A stretch of DNA of 64,000 nt from an uncultured Phycisphaerales bacterium (GTDB taxonomy: Bacteria; Planctomycetota; Phycisphaerae; Sedimentisphaerales; Anaerobacaceae). Numbering within the stretch: position 1 is the stretch's first letter; every line of letters starts with the position of its first letter. Shown one piece after another: positions 25,759 through 33,185 of this stretch. Below the pieces are notes generated by a model. It worked only from the letters and a program-made list of their open reading frames with translations. It did not search any database and was not told where the DNA came from. Location of the stretch: assembly GCA_903857265.1 (NCBI GenBank), contig CAIODZ010000038.1, positions 45,254 through 109,253 on the forward strand, written 5' to 3'. A program made the position numbers and the translations under genes.

Positions 25759-25773
25759 CATTTTTTCAATACT

Positions 25774-25798
25774 TATTCTTCGATACTCGTACGGGTAT
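25774..25798. repeat. GATACTCG hairpin, left of ribH
   Basis: TCGATAC and GTATCGA arms flank TCGTACGG. A related element lies beyond the other end of ribH at 26290-26325. Confidence 0.5.
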
Positions 25799-25805
25799 CG
25801 ATGTG

Positions 25806-26270
25806 TTAAAGCTGTCCCATTACGCTGGCCATTTCCATAGCTGTCATAGCAGCGTCTGCGCCGGCGTTGCCTTTCTTTGCCCCGGCCCTGTCCACGGCTT
25901 CTTCGAGCGTTTCGCAGGTCAGCACGCCGAAGACCGCAGGCGTTTTTGAATCGTAGTTAATCTGGCCTATGCCGCGAACCACCTGCTGACATACGGCCTC
26001 GTAATGCTGGGTCTGTCCTTGTATTACCGCGCCGAGGCAAAGCACCGCGTCGAACTTGCCGGCCACAGCGAGTTTCTTCGCTGGGACAACAATCTCGCAG
26101 GCGCCTGGCACCCAGACAACGGTTATCTGTTCCTCTTTTGCCCCGTGGCGTTTAAGGCAATCGATTGCGCCTGAAAGCAGACGAGAAGTGATGAACTCAT
26201 TGAACCTGCTGACGACAATGGCGTAATTTCCCTTGCCCGCTGTGAGTTGACCTTTTATTTCCTTAATCAT
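25806..26270 (-). CDS. ribH: 6,7-dimethyl-8-ribityllumazine synthase
   Basis: Condenses the pyrimidine precursor with 3,4-dihydroxybutanone phosphate to make the riboflavin precursor. The 154-residue form starts at the ATG at 26270, preceded by GGAG about nine bases upstream; a longer frame starts at 26297 but has no better signal. Segments VSRFNEFITSRLL, WVPGACEIVVPAKKLA and LGAVIQGQTQHYEAVC (catalytic His near the end) are typical. It lies upstream of nusB on the same strand. Confidence 0.94.
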   Translation of the reverse strand: MIKEIKGQLTAGKGNYAIVVSRFNEFITSRLLSGAIDCLKRHGAKEEQITVVWVPGACEIVVPAKKLAVAGKFDAVLCLGAVIQGQTQHYEAVCQQVVRGIGQINYDSKTPAVFGVLTCETLEEAVDRAGAKKGNAGADAAMTAMEMASVMGQL

Positions 26271-26289
26271 ACTTGCAAATCTCCAAACT

Positions 26290-26325
26290 CGGTACATGTT
26301 TCTCGATATGCGATACTCGCGCGCA
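26290..26325. repeat. GATACTCG hairpin, right of ribH
   Basis: CTCGAT and ATCGAG arms enclose ATGCGATACTCGCGCGC. It is the partner of the hairpin at 25774-25798; together they bracket ribH. Confidence 0.45.
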
Positions 26326-26547
26326 TCGAGCGGCTACCACGTACATTATAAGACCATTATGGCCAGCTTTCCATAAAAACAACCGCGTCAGCCAAATCAT
26401 ACCGGCATATAAAGCCCGCCAGATTGAGCTAACTTGTTCAATTATAAGATGTTACAGGCGATATTGCCAGTGAAATTTCCGTTCGTTTGCCGTCATAAGA
26501 CAGTGGCCAAAAACCGGTTAACCGCGGGCTTTGGACTGGCGATAAGC

Positions 26548-26625
26548 AATTCAGAATGAAGAATTAGGAATTTAGGAATAAGACCGCTTAATTCGATTCT
26601 TAATTCTACATTCTAAATTTTAATT
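26548..26625. repeat. TTAG/AATTC-type inverted arms without a gene
   Basis: Left arm of AATTCAGAATGAAGAATTAGGAA words and right arm of CTTAATTCTACATTCTAAATT words, with about 10 bases between. Its words match those around the S23 gene at 17.4-17.9 kb, but there is no gene between the arms. It lies just upstream of a TPR gene. Confidence 0.65.
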
Positions 26626-26639
26626 TAAGCGGAGCAATT

Positions 26640-28019
26640 ATGATTTTTGATGAGCAGCCATACGAATCTTTTGACGGCAGCGAGCAGAAGGCGCAGAGGG
26701 CGTTCGAGCTTTATGAGGACGGCAAGGTAACTCAGGCCATCACAGAGCTTAACGAAGCCCTTGAAGCAAATCCTGCGAATTGTGCGCTTCATTTCAACAA
26801 GGCGCTTTCGCTCGATTCGCTTGGTAAATTCGATGAAGCAATAGCAGATTACGAGTCGGCCCTTGCTTTGAACCCGTGCGACCTTGAGATTCTCAACTCG
26901 CTGGCGGTTGATTATACGCGGGTAGGAAATTATGACCTTGCCATCCAGACCTTTGAGCACATCGAGGGGCTGGACGCGAGCTTCGAGCCGTGTTACTGCA
27001 ACAGGATAATCACCTATACGGAAATGGGACTGCACGAGCAGGCCGAGCAGATGTTTTACCTGGCGCAGCAGATAAATCCGGATTGCGCTCTTTGTTATTA
27101 TAACATAGGCAACAGTTTATTTGCCCGCGGGCAGTTCAAAAAGGCAATTCACTGCTGGATGAAAACCGCGGACATGGAACCCTCGCATCCGCAAATCAAT
27201 TACCATATAGCGCAGGCGCTGTGGGCGGAAGGTGAAACCGAACGCAGCAGAGAGCACTTTCTTAAAGAGCTGCGTGTAAATCCCGGAGACGTGGATGTAA
27301 TCGTCGATTTCGGATTCTTCCTGCTCGAAAGAGGCGATGTAGAGTCGGCTAAGGAGAAATTTCATCGTGCCCTTGAGCTGAGGCCCGACACGGCAATGGC
27401 GTTGTTTTACCTGGGCGAGGTCGCTCTGGACGCGGGGGACAAGGCCAACGCAGTGAAATATTTTACGCAGGCGCTCGAACGGGACGCGATGCTGGCCGGT
27501 CCTCGATATCGACTGGGGCAGTACGCGCTTGAGCGAGGCGATATTGAAAAGGCAAAGACGTTTCTGGCTTCGGAGATAAAGCTGGCGAGCGACGACGCAG
27601 ATGTACTTGTGTCGATGGCGTCGATGTTTCTGATTATCGCGGAGAAAATCGAGGGCGAAGACAAAGACGATGCTCTCGATTGTGCGGCGAATTGCCTGTT
27701 ACGGGCGCTCGATATTGATTCAGGCGACGCGGATGCACACTATTACCTGGGGCTGGCCAACGCGATTAAAGGCCGGCTCGACGATGCTATTGAGTTTTTT
27801 ACCTGCGCTATGGAGATAAATCCGCAGCACATTTTAGCGATTCGCGATTCAGCGGTTGTTTATCTTGCGATGAATCGGCTTGCCGACGCGACTGAAACCA
27901 TCGAACGAGGCACGCTCATTATGGGCGACCACCCTCAGCTAAAGGATATCCGCCGGAAGGTCCGCAGGTCTCAAATCACAAAGCAATTAGCCGATTTATT
28001 CAGCCACAAAAAGCATTGA
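26640..28019 (+). CDS. TPR-repeat protein
   Basis: A 459-residue cytoplasmic-looking protein with about 11 tetratricopeptide repeats (for example ALHFNKALSLDSLGKFDEAI, LCYYNIGNSLFARGQFKKAI, ALFYLGEVALDAGDKANAVKY, AHYYLGLANAIKGRLDDAI). No signal peptide is seen. TPR domains hold protein complexes together; the partner is unknown. GGAG lies six bases before the ATG. Confidence 0.85.
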   Translation: MIFDEQPYESFDGSEQKAQRAFELYEDGKVTQAITELNEALEANPANCALHFNKALSLDSLGKFDEAIADYESALALNPCDLEILNSLAVDYTRVGNYDLAIQTFEHIEGLDASFEPCYCNRIITYTEMGLHEQAEQMFYLAQQINPDCALCYYNIGNSLFARGQFKKAIHCWMKTADMEPSHPQINYHIAQALWAEGETERSREHFLKELRVNPGDVDVIVDFGFFLLERGDVESAKEKFHRALELRPDTAMALFYLGEVALDAGDKANAVKYFTQALERDAMLAGPRYRLGQYALERGDIEKAKTFLASEIKLASDDADVLVSMASMFLIIAEKIEGEDKDDALDCAANCLLRALDIDSGDADAHYYLGLANAIKGRLDDAIEFFTCAMEINPQHILAIRDSAVVYLAMNRLADATETIERGTLIMGDHPQLKDIRRKVRRSQITKQLADLFSHKKH

Positions 28020-28060
28020 TTCTTTCTCATCAGCAATTCCAAACCGCGAATGATGAACAT

Positions 28061-28089
28061 TTGCCGGAGCATATTCGTATCCTTACTAA
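28061..28089 (+). promoter_or_regulatory. sigma70-like promoter of the pirin gene
   Basis: TTGCCG (28061-28066), 17 bases, TACTAA (28084-28089), 28 bases before the start codon. The boxes are imperfect. Confidence 0.4.
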
Positions 28090-28116
28090 ATAAGAAAAAT
28101 TAGGAAGGGTAATGCT

Positions 28117-29031
28117 ATGGCAAAAACGAGAAAAATCCACAAGGTTTTCAGGAGCAAACCAACCATAGAAGGAGCAGGCGTTCATCTCAAAAGGGCGTTT
28201 GGATTCAGCGAGGTTGGGATGTTCGACCCGTTTTTACTGCTTGATGATTTTCGCTCGGATGTTCCGGAGTATTACCTAAAGGGTTTTCCCTGGCATCCGC
28301 ATCGTGGCATTGAGACAATTACATACGTTCTGAAGGGCGATGTCGAGCACGGTGACAGTATGGGAAACAAGGGTGTCATATCCTCGGGCGATATACAGTG
28401 GATGACGGCAGGCAGCGGGATTATACATCAGGAAATGCCCAAAGGCGACCCGGATGGCGTTATGTATGGATTTCAGCTCTGGGCAAATCTTCCAAAGTCG
28501 CAAAAAATGATGGCCCCGCGATATCGCGATATCAAAAGTAAACAGGTGCCGGAAGCAAAGCTGGATGACGGCACAAAGATAAGGGTTATCTGCGGCAGGG
28601 TTCGCGGCGTACAGGGGCCTGCCCGGGATATCGTAACCGATCCGGAGTATATTGATGTTACCATTCCTCCCGGCTCCGAGTTTGTTCACCCCACCCCGAA
28701 AGGTCACACGGTTCTTGCTTATGTTATCGATGGGAAGGGATACTTTTGCAAAGAGAAGAAGCCGTTTTCGTATGAGGCCGAAGGCGTTAATTATTTCGAT
28801 ATCCAGAGAGAGCCATTTGTCGGCAACGGGACCCTTGTTCTGTTTGAAGATGGCGAACAAATAATGGTATCGACGGAAGACCAGCCAGTCAGATTTTTGC
28901 TAATTTCCGGCAAACCGCTCGGCGAACCTATTGCCTGGTATGGTCCCATAGTAATGAACACTCAGGAAGAGCTGCGGATTGCCTTTGAAGAGTTCAACAA
29001 CGGCACATTCATAAAACATAAAGGGCCGTAG
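28117..29031 (+). CDS. pirin family protein
   Basis: A 304-residue bicupin of the pirin family. The metal-binding signature PWHPHRGIETITYVLKG with further His in VEHGD and IIHQEMP is intact. Other family segments are FDPFLLLDDF and GFQLWANLPKSQKM. Some bacterial pirins have quercetinase activity and others bind metabolic enzymes; neither can be inferred here. It stands alone with AGGAAGGG before the ATG. Confidence 0.93.
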   Translation: MAKTRKIHKVFRSKPTIEGAGVHLKRAFGFSEVGMFDPFLLLDDFRSDVPEYYLKGFPWHPHRGIETITYVLKGDVEHGDSMGNKGVISSGDIQWMTAGSGIIHQEMPKGDPDGVMYGFQLWANLPKSQKMMAPRYRDIKSKQVPEAKLDDGTKIRVICGRVRGVQGPARDIVTDPEYIDVTIPPGSEFVHPTPKGHTVLAYVIDGKGYFCKEKKPFSYEAEGVNYFDIQREPFVGNGTLVLFEDGEQIMVSTEDQPVRFLLISGKPLGEPIAWYGPIVMNTQEELRIAFEEFNNGTFIKHKGP

Positions 29032-29109
29032 GCATCGCAGGTTGGGTTAAAGCCGTTACTGGTTTGATTTAAATTTTATTTCGCTGTTCAAATCGTCAAA
29101 CGCAAGGTG

Positions 29110-31002
29110 TTATTTTTCGCGGTATGGCTTGCCTGCTTTGTAAAGCTCAAGCCGATTCTGAATTTCACGAGCCGTATTTTCCTGCCCCGTGGCTTTGGTA
29201 ACGTTTAAAGCTTTTTCCGCGGTCATTATCGCGTCGTTGAATTTGCCCGCGGCGGCATAGGCGACAGCCAGAGTATCTAGGTAGTCCGCATTATTATAAG
29301 CCGTCTGCTCACAGGCACGCCGGGCGTAACCTATCGCTTTGTTGGCGTCGTTGGTGGACAGGTCGCCGATGGCAGCAAAAAGCCAGGCCATATTATTGAG
29401 CGATTCAGCATCGTCGGGCTTTAGCTGCTCCGCTTTGGCGCAATTTTGCATTGCCAGGTCATATTTACCCTGTTGAGCGTAAGTTACCGCGAGATTTACA
29501 TATACCTTGGGGGAATCCTGCTTTTGCTTTATAAGCTCATCGAAACACGCTATGGCCTCGTTAAGCTTTCCCTGTTTCAGGAAGACCTTGCCGAGGTTGT
29601 TGCGGGCGTTGAAATTCGTCGGAGATATCTTTATAGCTCTGGTCAGATACGGCACGGCCTCGTTGTATTGGCCCGCTTTAAACAAAGCGCTTCCAAAACC
29701 GTTTTCCGCGACAACGTTATTTTCGGTAACTTTAAGGGCATATCCGAACAGCGTGAAGTCATTCTGCCAGTGTTTGACCTGCATTCGGGTGAGAATACCG
29801 ATGGCAAACAGCAAACCTGCGGCTGATACTGCGATGAAAATTTTCCGGTGAGTTTTGTCGGCGACAAACTCTTTGACGGCGAAGACGGCAATGATAAGCA
29901 GGCCCAGAATCGATATGTACATGTACCGGTTGGCCATCGACTGCGAACCGGCCTGAACAAGTCCTATCATCGGGACGAGCGTTCCGACATACCACAGCCA
30001 GCCGACCAGTACATATTTTCTGCGCCGGCCTATATATATGCAGAAAATTGTTGCCAGGACAAACAACAGGATGCAGATAATCACCAAGGCGTCTGTAAGA
30101 TTTAAGTTAAAATATGGATAAATAACTGCCAGCCCGCTCGGCCATATTATTTTGCCGATATACCTTATATAGGAAATAAACGCGTTGGCGATTCTGAGGT
30201 TGAGAGGCAATTTTTCAAACGAGCTTACCACTTCTCCGCTTTGTTGCGAGACGAATGTTATAACGGCCAGCACAGCGGACAACAGAAGCAAAGGTGTTTT
30301 TTCTATTATCAATAGTGCAGCCGATACTTTTTGCGGGGATTCGGCGTTTGGAGTTAAAGGTTTAATGCTGAGTTCCCATTTGACCCGTTCAAGAGGCCAG
30401 TAGTCCAGCAAAAGCAGGGCAAATGGAAGTGTTACAACAACCGGTTTAGTCATAATACAAAGGCCGAAGACCAGAAACAGCAATATATATCGTCCCATGC
30501 CCGGCCGTTTAGTATACCAGATATAAACGGATATCGTGAGTAGCCAGAAGAGTCCGCTTAGCACCGTCTTTCGCTCGGCTGCCCACGCCACCGACTCCAC
30601 CTGTACCGGGTGCAGTGCGAATACCGCCGCGATGAATGCGCCGGGCCAGATTGACCCTGTCAGATTGGCGAGAATCCAAAAAACAAGCAGAACGTTGACA
30701 ATATGAAACAGTAAGCTGACAAAGTGATACCATGACGCATTCAGGCCAAAAAGCTGGCAATCCAGTATATTGCTTAGCGTGGTGAGAGGATGCCACATAT
30801 AGTAGTGCGGCTGCGTAAACGCCCAGATAACGGAATCCGGCGTTATCCCCCCGGTTACACGAGGATTCTGGGTTATGTATTTATCGTCATCGTAATTGAC
30901 GAAGCCGTTACGCAGTGTCGGCTCATACGCGGCAAATGTGGCTGCCGCAAGACCGATGTATATGAGCAGTTTTACCCGCTTTTTGTGATGTTCCGCGTCC
31001 AC
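29110..31002 (-). CDS. TMTC-like membrane protein: GT39-type multi-pass domain plus TPR repeats
   Basis: A 630-residue protein. The N-terminal two-thirds has about ten transmembrane helices and resembles glycosyltransferases that use polyprenyl-linked sugars (YDDDKYITQNPRV, FALHPVQVESVAWAAERK, MANRYMYISILG). The C-terminal third has about four TPR repeats (FKAGQYNEAVPYLTRAIKI, LKQGKLNEAIACFDELIK). The layout is that of TMTC-like O-mannosyltransferases, common in Planctomycetota, but activity is inferred. An Asp pair in the first loop may bind metal or substrate. Confidence 0.8.
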   Translation of the reverse strand: MDAEHHKKRVKLLIYIGLAAATFAAYEPTLRNGFVNYDDDKYITQNPRVTGGITPDSVIWAFTQPHYYMWHPLTTLSNILDCQLFGLNASWYHFVSLLFHIVNVLLVFWILANLTGSIWPGAFIAAVFALHPVQVESVAWAAERKTVLSGLFWLLTISVYIWYTKRPGMGRYILLFLVFGLCIMTKPVVVTLPFALLLLDYWPLERVKWELSIKPLTPNAESPQKVSAALLIIEKTPLLLLSAVLAVITFVSQQSGEVVSSFEKLPLNLRIANAFISYIRYIGKIIWPSGLAVIYPYFNLNLTDALVIICILLFVLATIFCIYIGRRRKYVLVGWLWYVGTLVPMIGLVQAGSQSMANRYMYISILGLLIIAVFAVKEFVADKTHRKIFIAVSAAGLLFAIGILTRMQVKHWQNDFTLFGYALKVTENNVVAENGFGSALFKAGQYNEAVPYLTRAIKISPTNFNARNNLGKVFLKQGKLNEAIACFDELIKQKQDSPKVYVNLAVTYAQQGKYDLAMQNCAKAEQLKPDDAESLNNMAWLFAAIGDLSTNDANKAIGYARRACEQTAYNNADYLDTLAVAYAAAGKFNDAIMTAEKALNVTKATGQENTAREIQNRLELYKAGKPYREK

Positions 31003-31185
31003 AACATATAACCCGTATTCTTTTGATTTTTTCGTTCCACAAAATGCGGCTGGTCCTGCTGCGTGTACCTTCGCACAAGACGATTTTAATCATAGGTTTT
31101 GCGGACAGACAGTCAAGGGAAAACAGAAAGATTTAAACCCTGTTACGGCGATTCCCGGAGAAATCGGCGCAATTGGGCAGGCGGT

Positions 31186-31230
31186 AAAAAGTGAAGCGGC
31201 AGCAATGGTTTGTTTTTCCATCACTGCCGC
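31186..31230 (-). terminator. terminator after the YXWGXW gene
   Basis: A 13-base arm GCGGCAGCAATGG (31196-31208) pairs with CCATCACTGCCGC (31218-31230) with one mismatch. On the minus strand it is followed by TCAC and five T's (31186-31190). It ends the gene whose stop lies at 31265. Confidence 0.65.
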
Positions 31231-31264
31231 TGTTATTTTGTCGCAATTTTTGCGCCGAGAACAA

Positions 31265-32878
31265 TTATCTATCTCTGTGGTCGTCTCTCTGCTGACCTCT
31301 ATCTTTGGACGAATCGTTATCCCTGGGAGAGGTGTTATGCCCGGATGTGTCTCTATTCCGCGGCGAATCATTGCTGCTGGGCGTATGTTTGACATCGGTT
31401 TTTCGTTCGTCAGCCGGCTGAGACGGCGAGGTTTTATTGAAGATTCCTTCCTGTTTGCCGACAATCGGCGGAGACGGAATCTTTACCTGTTCCGACTTAC
31501 CGTGTTTGGTATCCTGGACAGACATATTCCGGGTCTTGTCATCGACTGTGGGGCTGGTTTTTTGCCCGGTCGGCGGCGTTGCCGGGCCTGCTTTTTGTCC
31601 TGTCGGCTGCGTCTGTGTCTGTGGCTGTGTCACAATGGTCTTTTGTTCCGGCGACCGCGCTGCCGGTGAGGATTCCCATTTGCTTCGTTCATCACTGAAT
31701 CTGTGCAGGTCGGTTGCGCCGGTTGAAAGCTTTTGCCTGGCGTCGGCCTTTATCGACTCGAACTTCATCGGCGACTTCTTTTCCGCGACGACTTTGTCCA
31801 TCGTCTCGGCTATACGAATGTCCTTTCTCTTTGCCTCAGGCATTTTGTCCAGACGTTGTTCCATCTCGCGATATGTCCTTGGCGTACGAAGGTCCTTGTC
31901 GTCCCTGCGGCGGTCGTATTCCTGCCGTTCGTGGTTATCCCAATCGCGGTCAACTTTGTGGTGGCGCCAGCGGTCATGCTCATAAATCGGGTCATACCAT
32001 GAATGGCGAGTCCTGCACTCATACCACGGGAAGATACCTATGCCGATATAGAGGTTATCGTAGTAGTCGCCGAAGTAGTAGTGGCTGTATCGCGGACAGG
32101 TGAACAGGCCGAACTCAAGATTGCCGATATCGACGGCAACACTGAGGGAGAGAGAAAACCCAGGCCGTTCATAGTAGCGCCCCGAGAAATAGACCGGTGC
32201 GAACAACACGCCTCGACGTCTCAGCGAATAATCCCAGTGCCCGGCGACAAAAACATGACCTCGCGGTGTGAAAACGTAGTGCGAAGGCGCCCAGACCCAG
32301 CCATCCTGTGCTACGAGCCAGTAACCGGCTCGCCAGACATACTGGCCCTGATACCAATACCAGCAGGGAGGCACCCAGATATTGTCGTCGGTTGGCGGAG
32401 GTCCCGGCGGGTCCACGTCTGCGATTGCAGGCGGTGGGGGTAAATATTCAATCTGCTGAACATTGCTTGTCGAAGCCCAGAAACCGGGGACCCATTCCCA
32501 GCCCAAGCCTGTTTTGGACCAGTATCCAGGCACCCAGTATCTGCTTGGAGGCGCTGCTCGCCAGCAGCCGCTGACCCAGATATAGCTGTTACGTTCAGAA
32601 TCCCATGCCCAATAACCCGGCACCCAGACGAACTGATCACCTGTGGGCCTTTCAGCCGGCGGATTTTCCGTTATGTTTGCGGGCGGCTGGGTAGGGGCAA
32701 CAAGGGGGGCTTGTGTGTTCAGGTCGACCGGTTCGGCAAAAGCCTCATGCACCGGGCCGCGTGTCAATACCTCGGGCTGCTCTTCAGCCGGGGCTGGGGG
32801 CGGCTGGGTCGAGTCCTCGCCATACAGCGGGGCAACTGCAAATAAGGTTGTTATCAAGAGCACAATCGCGGTTTTCAT
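31265..32878 (-). CDS. exported YXWGXW-repeat protein
   Basis: A 537-residue secreted protein. Signal peptide MKTAIVLLITTLFAVAPLYG, then Pro-rich linkers and repeats of the form VWVPGYWAWDSERNSY, YWVPGYWSKTGLG, WEWVPGFW, YVWRAGYW and WVWAPSHYVF (YXWGXW type). The middle has Tyr/Arg-rich segments, and the last third is a polar Gln/Thr/Pro/Ser tail. Function unknown; related proteins in Planctomycetota are exported. The start at 32878 is chosen because the longer frame (to 33001) would run through the -10 box of the promoter, and AAAGGG lies ten bases upstream of this ATG. Confidence 0.85.
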   Translation of the reverse strand: MKTAIVLLITTLFAVAPLYGEDSTQPPPAPAEEQPEVLTRGPVHEAFAEPVDLNTQAPLVAPTQPPANITENPPAERPTGDQFVWVPGYWAWDSERNSYIWVSGCWRAAPPSRYWVPGYWSKTGLGWEWVPGFWASTSNVQQIEYLPPPPAIADVDPPGPPPTDDNIWVPPCWYWYQGQYVWRAGYWLVAQDGWVWAPSHYVFTPRGHVFVAGHWDYSLRRRGVLFAPVYFSGRYYERPGFSLSLSVAVDIGNLEFGLFTCPRYSHYYFGDYYDNLYIGIGIFPWYECRTRHSWYDPIYEHDRWRHHKVDRDWDNHERQEYDRRRDDKDLRTPRTYREMEQRLDKMPEAKRKDIRIAETMDKVVAEKKSPMKFESIKADARQKLSTGATDLHRFSDERSKWESSPAARSPEQKTIVTQPQTQTQPTGQKAGPATPPTGQKTSPTVDDKTRNMSVQDTKHGKSEQVKIPSPPIVGKQEGIFNKTSPSQPADERKTDVKHTPSSNDSPRNRDTSGHNTSPRDNDSSKDRGQQRDDHRDR

Positions 32879-33000
32879 ATATATATACCCTTTCATAAAA
32901 AACTGGAATATCAATCGCCTCTCATATTTAAGAACGTTTTTCACGGCAAAGATATTGCAGCGAAAACGACGAGGTTGTCTGCCAACAAGATACGAGTGCA

Positions 33001-33028
33001 ATTATAGATTGTGCGAGCCGGACGTCAA
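33001..33028 (-). promoter_or_regulatory. sigma70-like promoter of the YXWGXW gene
   Basis: On the minus strand TTGACG (33028-33023), 16 bases and TATAAT (33006-33001). The leader to the ATG is about 115 bases. One of the best promoter matches in the window. Confidence 0.7.
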
Positions 33029-33123
33029 GGTAAAGTAAATTTGCCGCGTTTTTGGGACAATAAAATGGGTTCGCGATTATTAGGGGCTGCGATTAAGGCA
33101 GGTAAATCAGCCCGGATTCATTA

Positions 33124-33152
33124 GAAAAAGGGCCGTCTGTAAAAGACGGCCC
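33124..33152 (-). terminator. terminator after the GH5-like gene
   Basis: Perfect 8-bp stem (33130-33137 with 33145-33152, GGGCCGTC/GACGGCCC), seven-base loop, followed on the minus strand by five T's (33129-33125). Confidence 0.9.
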
Positions 33153-33185
33153 GAACTATTTTGAAATTGTGAAGTAAGATTCGGT

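Noticed and set aside
31090..31464. A 124-codon reverse frame
   Set aside because: It overlaps the terminator and the end of the YXWGXW gene in another frame.
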